A stretch of DNA of 64,000 bases from positions 372,001 to 436,000 of the forward strand of contig JAPDRO010000003.1 of the NCBI GenBank assembly GCA_030247885.1, given 5' to 3'. The notes under the pieces were generated by a model, which searched no databases, had not been told where the DNA came from, and was given only the letters and a program-made list of their open reading frames with translations. A program made the position numbers and the translations under genes. The stretch is from Taxawa tesnikishii (nom. ined.). Taxonomy: Eukaryota; Ascomycota; Dothideomycetes; Dothideales. Numbering within the stretch: position 1 is the first letter of the stretch; each line of letters starts with the position of its first letter. This document shows positions 33,801-44,721 of this stretch, in pieces.

Positions 33801-34546
33801 ATGAACCTCTACTACCAGCGGCTGCTGCGCCGCAGCACTCCATCCAGTCCTCTCCGCTCCTCGCATCTTACCTCAAGGTCCCCTACCTGGTTCCGCCATG
33901 CCTCAACGCAGCCTCCAACCTCGCGTCTCGCGCGTATCGAATCCCGGCTCCCACGCTTCTTGGCCCGGTATCTGACACCGCTGCGCAATGCGCCCATATC
34001 GCATATTACCGCTTTCCTCGTCTTGCATGAGATCACGGCTATCGTGCCGCTCTTCGGTCTCGCAGGCTTCTTCCACTATACCGACTGGCTTCCGCCGTAC
34101 ATATCCGAGGGCGCATGGGTCAAGGAGGGCATGGACCGATTTGGGCGGTACGCGCGGAAGAAAGGGTGGATAAGCAGCGCTGAAGAAGGAGAGGTCACAG
34201 CTGGTGCTAGGTGGTATGGTAGAGGTGAAGGCGGCGTGAGGATTGTCGTTGAGTGAGTTGTCTCGGGTCATGCGATGGTGATGATGATGAACCTGTGTGC
34301 TGATACGGAGTTGCCAGACTTGCGACGGCATGGGCGATTACGAAGGCGTTGTTGCCTTTGAGACTGATTATCAGTGTATGGGCGACGCCGTGGTTTGCGA
34401 GCAAGACGATGCTGCCGGCGAAAAACCTCGTCAAGAGAATGTTTGGGAGGGGAGCCAAGGCCAATGCGGCTCCGGCTGCTGGGACTGGTGCTGTCGGAGC
34501 TGGTGTCATTGGCAAGGAGCATGGCCCGGGGCAAAAGCTCCCATAA
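33801..34546 (+). CDS. Mitochondrial DUF1279 / FAM210-like protein
   Basis: Exons 33801-34252 and 34318-34546 (65-nt intron, GTGAGT...CCAG) give 226 residues. The N-terminus is rich in Arg, Ser and Leu with no acidic residues for the first 40 positions, as in a mitochondrial presequence. A conserved core ISHITAFLVLHEITAIVPLFGLAGFFHYTDWLPPY contains one membrane segment. A second hydrophobic segment follows the intron (AWAITKALLPLRLIISVWATPWF), and the tail is Gly/Ala-rich. This arrangement matches the fungal DUF1279/FAM210 group of inner-membrane proteins. The biochemical role is not established. The frame is intact. Confidence 0.75.
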
Positions 34547-35960
34547 CCGTATGGTTTTCATGCACGCATCGCGCCCAAGAGGATGAAGCTCCCACTGCTG
34601 TCCGCACATCCAAGTGGGAAAAGCACTTAGAGGGCCCCATGGTAGCGATTAATCTCATGAGATCAGCTGCACAGTTTTGGAGAATGGGATTCCATGTGGC
34701 TGTTCGACTATAGACGTGTAGGGGAGGGATTTGGTCCACGGTTTAGGACGAGTCCCGGAGGTCGCATGGGAGTTAACATATCAGGGCTCATCTGGATCAG
34801 CCTATGTTACAGTACATACCTACTATCTTGTTCCATTGATGCTCGAAGAGGTGATTGCTGGGAATTAGGTGCTTGATCGGGAACTCAAATGACTTCGATT
34901 TCAACTGGACTGTAAGTTCCCCGAGTACCAATCAGCTTCACTCAAGTTTACATGAGCTTCAAACAGTTGTCAGTTTTCCGATCTTTGAACGGGAAAGGCT
35001 AGCACGCTGTCCGCGTGACACCTAGTAATAGGTTGTATGCAACTCATACGGCTCGCATCCCTGACATCGCTTGGTTACAACAACGTCTGCCGCGCTCAAG
35101 CCATCGGCACTACCACATACGTATTTCTCCCCTCCATCGCACTGTACTATTGTGCACCATATTTTGCACTACCTGACCATCAGTGGATACCAACATAGTC
35201 TTGACGAACGTCTCACGCAGGCCTATCGTGCACGATCCCAACAACCACCGTTTTCAACAAGGAATGTTTACCCAACGCACTTGAGCAGTAATACGCGACG
35301 GCTTTCAGTAGGTGCCGCCGAGCAAGGACGGTGCAGAACGCCGGAGCAAGGTGCAGACATTGGCATGCAGAAGACACTAAAGGCCGAGATCAATCACATC
35401 AACGAGATGCGCCGTCAAACAGGCCAAGACAGGACAGCGCATGTAAGGTGGATCGCTGGAAATATTTTGGACCGCATGACCTCTTGCAAGGTCTTGCATC
35501 AACCAACCATGAGAGGCATGTCTTATCACAGATGTCAATTGTCCGGACTTCACATGCTGACACCGTATAGGTTTTGATCTGTAACTGGCATGCTACGTGT
35601 ACACACCAAAGCAAACCTCTGGATGGCAACAGATGGCAAATAAGGTCACAACACAAATAAGTCTGATTCATTCTTGATCCCATGTACATCCCTCGCTGTT
35701 TTCACAATACATGCATCATGTTGTAGGTGTTGAATGGTAGTCACCGTGGTCATGGCTACGTATACGTTGCATGCTGCTCGCCCCTAGCGAATATTAATAT
35801 CCCTCCGACACCTGCTATAGGTTTCCTTCTCGCCATCACCACCAGCAAGTGCATCATCTGGCAGACGTCCTCCAGCTCTACGAATACACGGAATCTCCCC
35901 TGCCAATCTAATAACCGTATATATCTCGGCGAACACCCGACAAAGGACAAGGCAACCCCC
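34547..35960. other. Intergenic with TATA box for the proline-rich gene
   Basis: 1.4 kb. A 168-codon open frame at 35071-35577 lacks an ATG and has no motif; it is not accepted as a gene. TATATAT at 35918-35924 lies about 40 bases before the ATG at 35961. Confidence 0.45.
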
Positions 35961-36824
35961 ATGAAACCGCCCACTCCCTGCGGATCTCCTCCTCCAGGTC
36001 CAGCTTCAAGCGACATCCTCGAGGAGCACTCATTAACAGCATCGAAACCCCAGCCACGACCGCCTTCAACCAATTCGCCGAAACCACCACCGAGCCATAG
36101 TCCGTCTAAACTACCGCTACTGCTACCGCCAAACGAGCGCGTACAGCTCGCACCTGAGGGTCAAGGTGTCTTTGAGGATCACTCGCCCCTCTCATTCGGT
36201 CCTAAGCAACCAAACCCTCCAACACCAGCCCCAATCAACCCGCACCCAAACCCAGGGCCGAACCCACCACCGGCACCACCGCCATCCCCGATCGACGATC
36301 GGCTCGCCACCCAGCTGAACAAGGACGCAGCCCTCTACCTCGAACCTAGCCCACGCGTCCGCTCAATCACGAAATCAGGCATCGCCGACACGAAGCCACC
36401 ACAACATCCGTCTTCACCGCCTCCAAATCCGCCAACGCAGCGACTGCCACCCGCCCAGTCCTCGCTGATCGCCGGCATGAGCGAACTCTGTCCCAAACGT
36501 CCGCCAGGTCCCCATCCACCGATCTCCCCGCCACTCAACTCACCAGTTCAGCAGCGCAAAGCCCAATTAATCGCATTCTACGGGCCCGAGCCACCAAGCT
36601 TTGCCGAGACGGCCGTTTACACACGGTTCCGGAGTCCTGAGCCCGGCGCGCGCAGCCAAGAGTTACTGAAGCGCGAGCGCGAGGCTGTCATGGACGCGGA
36701 CAATGACCCGGGATACCCCTTCAATGTCGGATTGCCGTTCAAGAAGGCTGCTGTGCTCGCTGTCGAGGAGGTTGCCGGTGGTGACGAGGCTGGAGACGAT
36801 GGCGGTGCTGCCTTCACTGGGTAA
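35961..36824 (+). CDS. Proline-rich hypothetical protein
   Basis: Not recognised. The frame is open from 35727, but the ATG at 35961 is favoured because a TATATAT lies about 40 bases upstream and the proline-rich character starts there. The 287-residue product has about one proline in four over residues 1-200 (many PPxP and NPxPP repeats), then a more ordinary C-terminal third with KAQLIAFYGPEPPSFAETAVYTRFRSPEPGARSQELLKRERE, which could be the conserved part, and an acidic Gly/Glu/Asp tail. No signal peptide or membrane segment. No intron. It could be an SH3/WW-binding scaffold, but that is speculation. Confidence 0.5.
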   Translation: MKPPTPCGSPPPGPASSDILEEHSLTASKPQPRPPSTNSPKPPPSHSPSKLPLLLPPNERVQLAPEGQGVFEDHSPLSFGPKQPNPPTPAPINPHPNPGPNPPPAPPPSPIDDRLATQLNKDAALYLEPSPRVRSITKSGIADTKPPQHPSSPPPNPPTQRLPPAQSSLIAGMSELCPKRPPGPHPPISPPLNSPVQQRKAQLIAFYGPEPPSFAETAVYTRFRSPEPGARSQELLKREREAVMDADNDPGYPFNVGLPFKKAAVLAVEEVAGGDEAGDDGGAAFTG

Positions 36825-37350
36825 ACGCTGGATGGCGTGGGGGTTTGGGCAACAAAACCCCTACGACATCTGTGTTTCCTTGCCGAGACTGGTTGTCGGA
36901 CGGCAAGGTGGCAATTGTGCATATTCTCGCTTTTGTGTATCAGTTGCCTAGCCTACTCTATCAACGTGACCACAGCAATTGAGGCATGGAGGAATGGGCA
37001 GTCATGAAGTGCTTATGATACTCTATCTTGTTGGTTGGGGTTTGCTTCTCTGTCCCAAGTTCCGTGAGCCAGTGGAAGGTTGGAGCAAGCCAACGTGGCG
37101 GTCAGACTGGTACCACCTTCAATGACCTTTTGTGGTTCTACATCTGGTGAGCATTCGATACTCCCTTCCCTTTCTTCCTCAGATTGCTAAATTTCACTCC
37201 TAATGTATACAACCACCAAAAGTTGTTTCGTTTAAGCCATGAATTCCTCTATCAACCTTTTCAAGCGTCGGGAGACACCTTGCGCCATCTATATGCTCAC
37301 TCCTCATCATACCTCCGTTCCATCACCCGTCACCTACTCACGCCTCATAC
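36825..37350. other. Intergenic between convergent genes
   Basis: 526 bases between the proline-rich gene and glucosidase II. Nothing coding or repetitive recognised. Confidence 0.45.
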
Positions 37351-40300
37351 CTACTCCTCCTTCCCCGCGAACCCGATCCTCCACCCCTTCCCAATCTTGA
37401 CCTTTGGATCCCTCACAACCGCCCAGTCCGCCTTCCCACTGCCGCCCTCATGCCAGCTCAAAGCCGCCATATACGGCTTAGCACCACTCTTGCCCTTCGC
37501 ATCATCATCCTCTACGACCTCGACTTCAGTCCTACCCTTCCAGCTCTTGGGCGCATTGACAACGATGACCTTCTCCACCCTCACCTTCTCCATACTCTGG
37601 AGGTAGGACTTCGTCTTTGCGCCATCGGAGCCGAGGTTCACGCTCATTAGATGCTGAGTTGCGGCGCTGTAGACGAATTGCCGGTGAATGTAGGCGCCGG
37701 CCTCGTAGTCGTAGCTCTCGCCGTCGTCGACGTAGAGCTCGCCCATCGCATCGCCGTTGTCGCCGAGCACGACGACGAGCGTGAAGGGATCGTGCTTCAT
37801 CAGTCCGCTGCTACGGCGCGGACGGTCGCGGCGTGGGAAGATGTGGCCCGCACGCATGAGCAGCGGGCTCTTCTCCAGCGGTGCTGGGACCGTGACGTGG
37901 CCTGGGCCACGGTAGGTGGTGAAGTCGAAGTAATCGAAGTAAGTCTCCTTTTCTGGCAAGTAGACATCCGCGCTCGTGGCGCCCTCAGTGGTGACAGGCT
38001 TGGCGAGAAGACCCGTGTTGCCCAGGTACAGCTGGTCGTCGATGGCGAATGCCTTCTCTTCGGACGGGTGCTCATAGAACATGGGCTTGACCACGGGCGT
38101 GCCATTTGTGCTGGCGGTGTGGAAGGCGGTGTACCAGGCGGGCAGGAGGGCGTAGCGGAGGCGAAGGGCTTGTGTGATGACGCCCGTGTAAGGCTCACCA
38201 GCGAGGTAGGGCTCACGGCGACGCGTGTCAATGTGTGCGTGTGCGCGGAAGAAGGGATAGAAGGCGCCAGCTTGGTACCAGCGCGTCAGCAATTCCTTTG
38301 AAGGGTTGCCAAAGAAGCCACCAACGTCGGCGCCGACGAAGGGGTAGCCGGAGACACCAAGAGAAAGGATCATGGGAATCGAGGCCTCGAGGTGGTTCCA
38401 ATCGGCCTGGTTGTCACCAGTCCAAATAGCTCCGAGACGCTGCGATCCGGCGAAGAAGGAGCGGCTGAGGACGAAAGGTCTCACGCCGCCGGCCTTTTCT
38501 TCCTCCTTGTTGCGAGCAACCAAACCATGGAAGGTGGCATTGACGAGCGTCATGCCGTTGAGGTTGTGCACATCACGGTGCTCCCAGTTGCCAGCATGCA
38601 AGTTGTCCTTGGGCATGGTCGTCTCCGGGCCGTTGAAAACAGACGGCTCGTTCATGTCGTTCCAAAGCCAGAGGTTGCTGGCGGAACCTGCGAAACGGCT
38701 GTACTGGAACAGGTCACCCCACCACTTGCGGGCGGAGGCGCTGAAGCAGTCGACCCAGTAAGAAGATCCTGGCCAACACCAGCCCTCGTAAATGTTTCCG
38801 TCCTTGTTATGGGTAGCAAGGTCCTTTGACTTCAGCTCATCCACGACGTAATAGTTGCCCTCGTTCTTAATGTGTGGGTCAATGATGGCAACAAGCTTTC
38901 GTTCGTGTGCATCGAGCTGCTTTTGCATGCCGAGAGGATCTGGAAAAGTCATTGGGTCCCAGGTAAAGTATTTCTTGCCATCAGTGTACTCGATATCGAG
39001 CCAAATGACATCGTACGGAATGTTGGAACGGTCGAACTTCCGGTCGACGTCCTTCACGTCCTCATCGGTGACATAATTCCAGCGACACTGGTGATGAGCA
39101 ATGGCAAACTCCTGTGGAAGCTGAGTGTATCCGGTAAGTTCGGTGAAAGACCGCACGACATCTGGAGTGGAGGGTCCGAGGAAGACGAAGACATCAAGCA
39201 GCCCGGACTCGGAGAACCAATGGGTCTGCGTGCCCGTGTGGCCACCGATTCCGAGGCTGAGTGGGTTGGCCGTGGACTTGGTCTTGACAATATCAACCCA
39301 CATCTCCGCAGCGTTCATCCAGAATATACCGACGCCAGAGTCCTTCTTGATGGCCTGCATGAATGGAATGCTGCCGTACAAGGTCATCGGACTGTTCATC
39401 TCGTACTCAAAGACATCGGCGTTGTAGAGACGGTAAGGTTCTTCGAAGTTGCCCTCGCCACCACTGTTTCCATCATTAGCCGCAGACCATGATTACGCAA
39501 TGTAAATACGCACCGAGTCTGTCTGAGCGACAGTGGTCCCGTGTGCTCAGGAATACCAACGACATGCTCGTAGCCTGGGAAGGTGATGTCGATTCCTATG
39601 CTCTCTGGACCCCTTGGCTTCGTATCAGTGTTTCCACCAAACGATTCCTCCCACCAAGTGCTCTCGTCTTCTGCGACCTCCTTGCTGGCCTCTTCGAAAA
39701 CCGCCTCCTCGCCCTCCTTCTTCTCCTCCGTAGGCTTGTCAATCTTTGGCCTCCAGTGCTCATAGTTCAAGAGACCCCTGTCATTGAACTTGATCTGCGT
39801 CTCGCCGTCGCGCTTGAAGTCGATGCTGAAGGGGAATGGTTGATGACGGCCTCGAACCTGCTGGAGGGACCATAAGCCACCTTTGTCCTACCGGCATCCA
39901 TCTCCAGACCAAGCCCAGCGCTCTCAACCTTCGTGCCTCCTACAATCACCCAGTCTTCGACCTCATTGTACCGCTCTTTCCTTGCTTTGCTGCCATGACG
40001 AAGCTCGATCTCGCCCTTCTGTCTCTTCTCCTCATCAACCGTGACCCTGACAGTACCAGACTCCAGGAAGGTAATGGTGATGGGCAAGCGAACGACTTGG
40101 TCGGTGTTGGCAACAGTCTTCAAGATAGTACCGGTCAATCTGCCATCGTCGAAGCCAATGGATGCAGAATCGAGCTTGTAGGGGCTTTCCCAGGAGGATG
40201 CAGAGGTAGCAGCGTCGGCATAGGCTCGATTGCGTCTACAGAAACCGGATTGAGAGCATGTTTTGAAGTTCTCACGCTTTACAGTGACTACAGTTTTGTT

Positions 40301-40452
40301 CCATGAGCTTCCACTATTTCGTCACGTCTCCAATAGGTATAAGAGACATGTGCTCGACTATGCTTACCTGCAGGGGTGAAGAAGCAGCACAACGCTGACA
40401 ACAAGAGAAAGAAAGCTGTCCATTTGCCGGACAGCGAAGGAAAGGGTAGCAT
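37351..40452 (-). CDS. ROT2: Glucosidase II alpha subunit (GH31)
   Basis: Trims the inner alpha-1,3-glucoses from N-glycans in the ER lumen. Exons 40452-40368, 40287-39514 and 39463-37351; 990 residues. The first exon encodes a cleavable signal peptide (28 residues, hydrophobic core FFLLLSALCCFF). The mature start, VKRENFKTCSQSGFCRRNRAYA, is the conserved Cys motif of the family. The GH31 catalytic barrel contains WLDIEYTDGKKYFTWD, WLWNDMNEPSVF with nucleophile Asp near 556, GAIWTGDNQADW with the acid/base, and GYPFVGADVGGFFGNP. No HDEL is present, as expected, since the beta subunit retains the complex. One one-base slip occurs at plus-strand GG 39838-39839, where an extra base restores VINPFPFSIDF. 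The start of NDK1 lies 363 bases away on the other strand. Confidence 0.94.
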
Positions 40453-40815
40453 ACTGCAACGTCTCGAACAGCAAAGGAGCCTCCCCTACTGCACTGCAAT
40501 GCACTTCTTCTACGAGCAGAGAGATGGTCAGCGAATTAAAGTAACGTGTAGCTCTTGGCGCGCGTAACGAAACCTGGGGATGGTACTCAAGCGTACGCCG
40601 TCGTGCCCAGATGTACGCAGTGGTGGGCTGGCTATTGGACCCTGTCTGTTCAGGAAGACCGGGGACTTGCAGCTAAGAACTGCCCCACCATCAAAAAGTC
40701 GGTGTTGCAACATCTGGCGCCCGTATCCTCTCAACCTTCTGTATTCAACCACTCCATCCCTAAAAACACATCGTCTCCTTGCCAATTCGTTCACTGCAAG
40801 ACAAACACCTTCAAA
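40453..40815. promoter_or_regulatory. Divergent promoter, ROT2 / NDK1
   Basis: 363 bases between two outward ATGs, so both promoters must lie here. A CT-rich stretch and the ACACCTTCAAAATG start context precede NDK1. No consensus TATA was seen. Confidence 0.5.
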
Positions 40816-41613
40816 ATGACTACCGAGCAGACGTTAGTGTCGTCCTGATCTCCCAACTCTTCGTTGGCGGGGTTGAATTAGAGACTGATGGAAAGAACAG
40901 CTTCATTGCCATCAAGCCAGACGGCGTTCAGGTACGCTTCTTTCCTCTATGGTCTCAACAATGTCTCTCTTCATGTCTCCCTAGCAATGACTGACTTTGC
41001 CTCCAGCGTGGCCTGATCGGCCCAATCATCAGCCGCTTCGAGAACAGGGGTATGTTCGACCTCTCCGCCTGACCCCTCCATCCATTGAGACCGGCTCCTA
41101 ATACTCCTCGCTCAGCTACAAGCTTGCCGCCATCAAGCTCGTCACTCCTTCCCAGGAGCACCTCGAGAAGCACTACGCCGACCTCTCCGACAAGCCCTTC
41201 TTCAAGGGCCTCATCACCTGTACGTCAAGAGCCAGACCATCTTATAAAGGAAGAGACCAGCCGCTGACAACTCATAGACATGGGCTCTGGCCCAGTCTGC
41301 GCCATGGTCTGGGAGGGCCGTGATGTCGTCAAGACCGGTCGTGCCATCCTCGGTGCCACCAACCCTCTTGCCTCCGCTCCCGGCACCATCCGTGGTGACT
41401 TCGCCATTGTATGTTTCACTCCTACCGTTTCCTTCGCTGCTACTATCCATGTTCCTCGATTAACACATCCGCACACAGGACGTCGGCCGCAACGTCTGCC
41501 ACGGTTCCGACAGCGTCGAGAACGCCAAGAAGGAGATTGCCCTCTGGTTCAAGAAGGAGGAGATCCAAAGCTGGAAGCCCGCCCAGTTCGACTGGGTCTA
41601 CGAGAAGCCATAG
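40816..41613 (+). CDS. NDK1: Nucleoside diphosphate kinase
   Basis: Six exons: 40816-40832, 40901-40931, 41007-41049, 41116-41219, 41278-41408 and 41479-41613; 153 residues, the family norm. The product moves the gamma-phosphate of ATP to NDPs through phospho-His117 in [31 protein letters not shown] opens the protein and [23 protein letters not shown] is the nucleotide-binding stretch. Exon 1 is only 17 bases. Exon 3 to 4 needs one more G: the run AACAGGGG at 41047-41050 gives phase 1, while the conserved [10 protein letters not shown] junction needs phase 2. This is treated as a missing base. The gene is intron-dense compared with its neighbours, as is common for housekeeping genes in these fungi. 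Confidence 0.95.
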
Positions 41614-43122
41614 ATGCTTTGACGTCTTCGGGTCTCGGCCCATCTGATCGATATCTTGTTTAGATGGCCCATGTAGCGTGCATGGTAGATGAGGAAAAAT
41701 ACAAAATTCACGATTCCATGTCAAAGACAAACATGTCAATTTACCCTTGTACGTTCTTCTGAAGCTTGTGCTTGAGTGGTGAGCGGTGAGTGGTGAGTGG
41801 TGTCGACATTGGCAAAGCGGGCCGATTTGTGGGTACATGTCCGCTCCGGCCGTCGTGCCTTCCTTGGTCAGTGACTAATGTTGAGAGACTCTACCGCGGG
41901 ATGCAGTGGGCCTCAGAAAGCTAAAAGAGACGCAGGAAAAAGCTTCGCGTGAGTCATCTGGTTAGTCGCGGGTACAAAAGGAAGGTATCTCGCACCTGGA
42001 TGCAATGTTAGCTAGTTGCTCTACCATTGTGCAGCAAGTTAAGGTGTGTATGTTGTCTAGTTGTTCAGACTCTGAGCTAATCATCAACCAGCGAGCTGTT
42101 AGCTCGAAACAAGGTTATATGTTTGGGGCAGTACAGACCCCAGCGGTGTCCATCATACCTACGACGTGTACGTATAAACCAGAACGGAAAAGAAGAAGAC
42201 AGCAACTGACCTGACCTTGAGGAGGGTCGAACCCTAGATGCGAGGACCAAGGAAAGACTGTAAATCGTCTGAATGCGCCACGAGGCCTGAGTGGACTTCA
42301 GGGAAGAACAAACAACTGACACAGCTAGGCACAGATGGGCATGTGCTACAGCAGGTGCTATGGGGTAGCACCGGGAAGGGACCCTTGACCGATGATGACG
42401 AATGTCTAGTTTCATCACTTCTCCATCTCCTACTGCGTCGGCAGGAACGATGGAGCAGCTGATGTGCTAGCTGTCTGACCTGTGTCAGGCAAAATGATAG
42501 TGACTGAGGTCAAGTCCAACATTGAGAAAACCAATCAAGGCCAGTGATGGAGATTTTCACTTTGCAACTTCGTTAACGCACCGCATCTGTCTTGCTTTAC
42601 AGACGCATGCATTGTGGGCGTAACGAGTGTGAGGGAAACCACAATTCTGAGGCCTTGTTGGTATTGCTTGCTCCATAGGGACATGTACCTGTAATTCTTC
42701 AACTTCTTGTTCCCTCCTACAAACCCTTTGGGAATCAGCCAACCTGTTTTCGGACCCCAGAACAACATTGTCTGCTGGAGGAAAGTTCGGTGAACCTCGC
42801 CCGATGAACTACATCCACTTGACGGCGGAACGCGACGGGGTGCAACAAACTTTGTTTATGCCTCCATGGCAGACAAACTCAGCCATCCCTCACTCCCATG
42901 GCGTAAACCGCAGAGAAGTACGACGAGCTGATCGAATGCGCGTTTGCCCAATGGGGCTCAATTCCCTGGAGCAGGAATCTGAGTTACGGGTGGAGCGTTC
43001 TTGACGCGGTGGTGTCATCCATATCTAAGCGCCTCAAATGGGCATCATCTGTGAAGCGATTGGGTACGTGGACGCCTTGCGCATCTTAGGATGAGCAGCG
43101 GAACCTTGTAAGTGTCTTTGAT
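41614..43122. other. Intergenic between convergent NDK1 and acyl-CoA dehydrogenase
   Basis: 1.5 kb. Contains a short run of GTGAGTGGT/GTGAGCGGT repeats near 41774-41801 and a tRNA-like 76-base segment on the minus strand (42212-42287). No ORF with motif support. Confidence 0.45.
42212..42287 (-). other. tRNA-like relic or tRNA-derived sequence
   Basis: On the minus strand the 76-base segment starts GGCCTCGTGGCGCA and ends GGGTTCGACCC...CAAGGTCA. The ends pair as an acceptor stem at six of seven positions (one G-T). TGGCGCA resembles an A box and GGTTCGACC a B box. The T stem pairs only partly, the D loop lacks the usual GG, and the anticodon arm is poor, so it is not called as a working tRNA gene. 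Confidence 0.25.
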
Positions 43123-44408
43123 TCAGATTTTTGAGCGAGCAGCCAAGTCCAGATCTTTCATCTCCTGCCTAACAGCCAAATCCGACAATATCTCTTCACT
43201 TCCTCCCCTACAACGTACACGCGTACATCTCGGCTGATCTGTTCGATCCGACTTCCCTTCCCACTGCGTGCGTACCCAGCTCCGCCCATCACCTGCTGTG
43301 CCTCACGGCAAACCTTTTCCAGGCATCGCGTGCTCATTACCTTCAGCAAAGCTGTCATCCCACCAATGTTGACTGACTTCCCGGTGGCTTTGGAGACTTC
43401 AACATGGTAAGCAAGCTGTTCCATGAAAGCCTGAACCGGCTCAATCAATCGTCCGAATTTGCTAAATTTGGCCAGGATGATTGGTTTCGCGATGAGCGGG
43501 CTACCAAATGTCTCCCTTGACAAAGCATAGTTCCACGCATCCTCGACACAAACGCGCGAAAGCCGCAACGCTGCGGATGCAAGCCCCAGCCGCTCTGGGT
43601 TGAAGTTCGCCATGATGTACGCAAACCCTCGATTTTCCTTTCCGATCAGGTTTTCAACGGGCACTTCGACGTCTTCGAAAGTGATATACGTCGATCCGCT
43701 GGCATGCACTCCTGAATTCTCCATCCTCCGCCGCGACACGCCCTTGGATTCCAACGGGATGATCAACAACGACAGTCCACCCCTCCCCGGCCCTCCAGTG
43801 CGAACTGCTGTTGTGCAGTAGTCGGCCCAGATGCCGTTCGTGATCCACTTCTTTGCGCCATTGACAACGAAAACATCTCCCTTCCTCTCCGCCGTCGTAC
43901 GCAAGCCCGCCACATCCGACCCAGCATCCGGTTCCGTGATCCCCAGACAGAATCTGATCTCGCCCTTTGCGACACGCGGCAGGAAGTACGCTTTCTGCGC
44001 CTCGGACCCGAAGTTTGCGATCGGTGGACACCCGATGCCGTTGCCGCCGTTCAACCCCCATGTGACACCGCTGTAGCCCACGCGCGTGAGCTCGTCGGAT
44101 ACGACGATTGAGTGGAAAGTGTCCCATTCCGCTGGAGGGATTCCGGCTGGTAGTGTCATGGAGCCCATGTATTCCTCTTTGGGTGGATGCACGATGGCGA
44201 AGCCATGTGCGACGTAGGATGCCCGGACAGAAGCGGGTATATCGCCTGCTCGTTCGATCTCCGCAGCGTAGGGCGCGAGGTGCGTTTCTACATAGGTGCG
44301 GACGTAGCCGCGAAGAGCACGGTGAGAGGATTTGTAGTAGGGTGATATGTCGCGCGAATACCAGAGCGGTTCCGCGTAGGGGGCTGTTGAGCCGAATGAG
44401 GCATTCAT
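43123..44408 (-). CDS. Acyl-CoA dehydrogenase, probably peroxisomal
   Basis: A single exon from ATG 44408; corrected length 428 residues. N-terminal helical part, then GITEPDAGSDVAGLRT (substrate/FAD loop), NGAKKWITNG (beta domain), NPERLGLASAALRLSRVCVEDAWNYALSRETFGSPL, and a C-terminal REAQQVMGGAGYARSG with VVGGGSEEILSDLAVRQ. These are the signatures of FAD-linked acyl-CoA dehydrogenases, which introduce the alpha-beta double bond in fatty acid or branched-chain oxidation. A one-base slip at plus-strand CCCC 43205-43208 hides the true end; past it the protein ends AARSKI, a PTS1-like peroxisomal signal. The 5' neighbour is the divergent thiolase-like gene, whose product ends in SKL. There is no mitochondrial presequence. 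Confidence 0.9.
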
Positions 44409-44721
44409 TGTATGGAGCTTATGAGCAAAATCCCGAAGTTGATACGGGTCGATTCCAATATCGCGACACGAATACCATCTGCTTGATTACTATTTCATCG
44501 ACTACGTATATGTGTATAAGTTGAGTGCGCATGGTTGTGCGTTCGAAGAAGGTGTGGAGTGAAGCCTCGGGAGGTGTCCCTCGGCAACCCCTCATCAGAT
44601 CAACACTCATCCTTCCTCCAAGCCTCCCTTGAACGGAGCAGATATAGACAGCAATACGAAAGATATGCAGTTCATTTGGTAACCCTGTCTTTTAAAACCT
44701 TTATGTCCCATAAGTCAAGAC
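44409..44721. promoter_or_regulatory. Shared divergent promoter of the acyl-CoA pathway pair
   Basis: Only 313 bases separate the ATGs of the acyl-CoA dehydrogenase and the thiolase-like gene. The interval contains CCTCGG/CCTTGAAC-like stretches reminiscent of the CCTCGG core bound by fungal fatty-acid regulators FarA/FarB (seen near 44568-44575 as CCTCGGGA). That assignment is from memory and position only. Confidence 0.4.

Noticed and set aside
35071-35577. 168-codon open frame upstream of the proline-rich gene
   Set aside because: No ATG start, no motif, no splice support, and composition like intergenic DNA.
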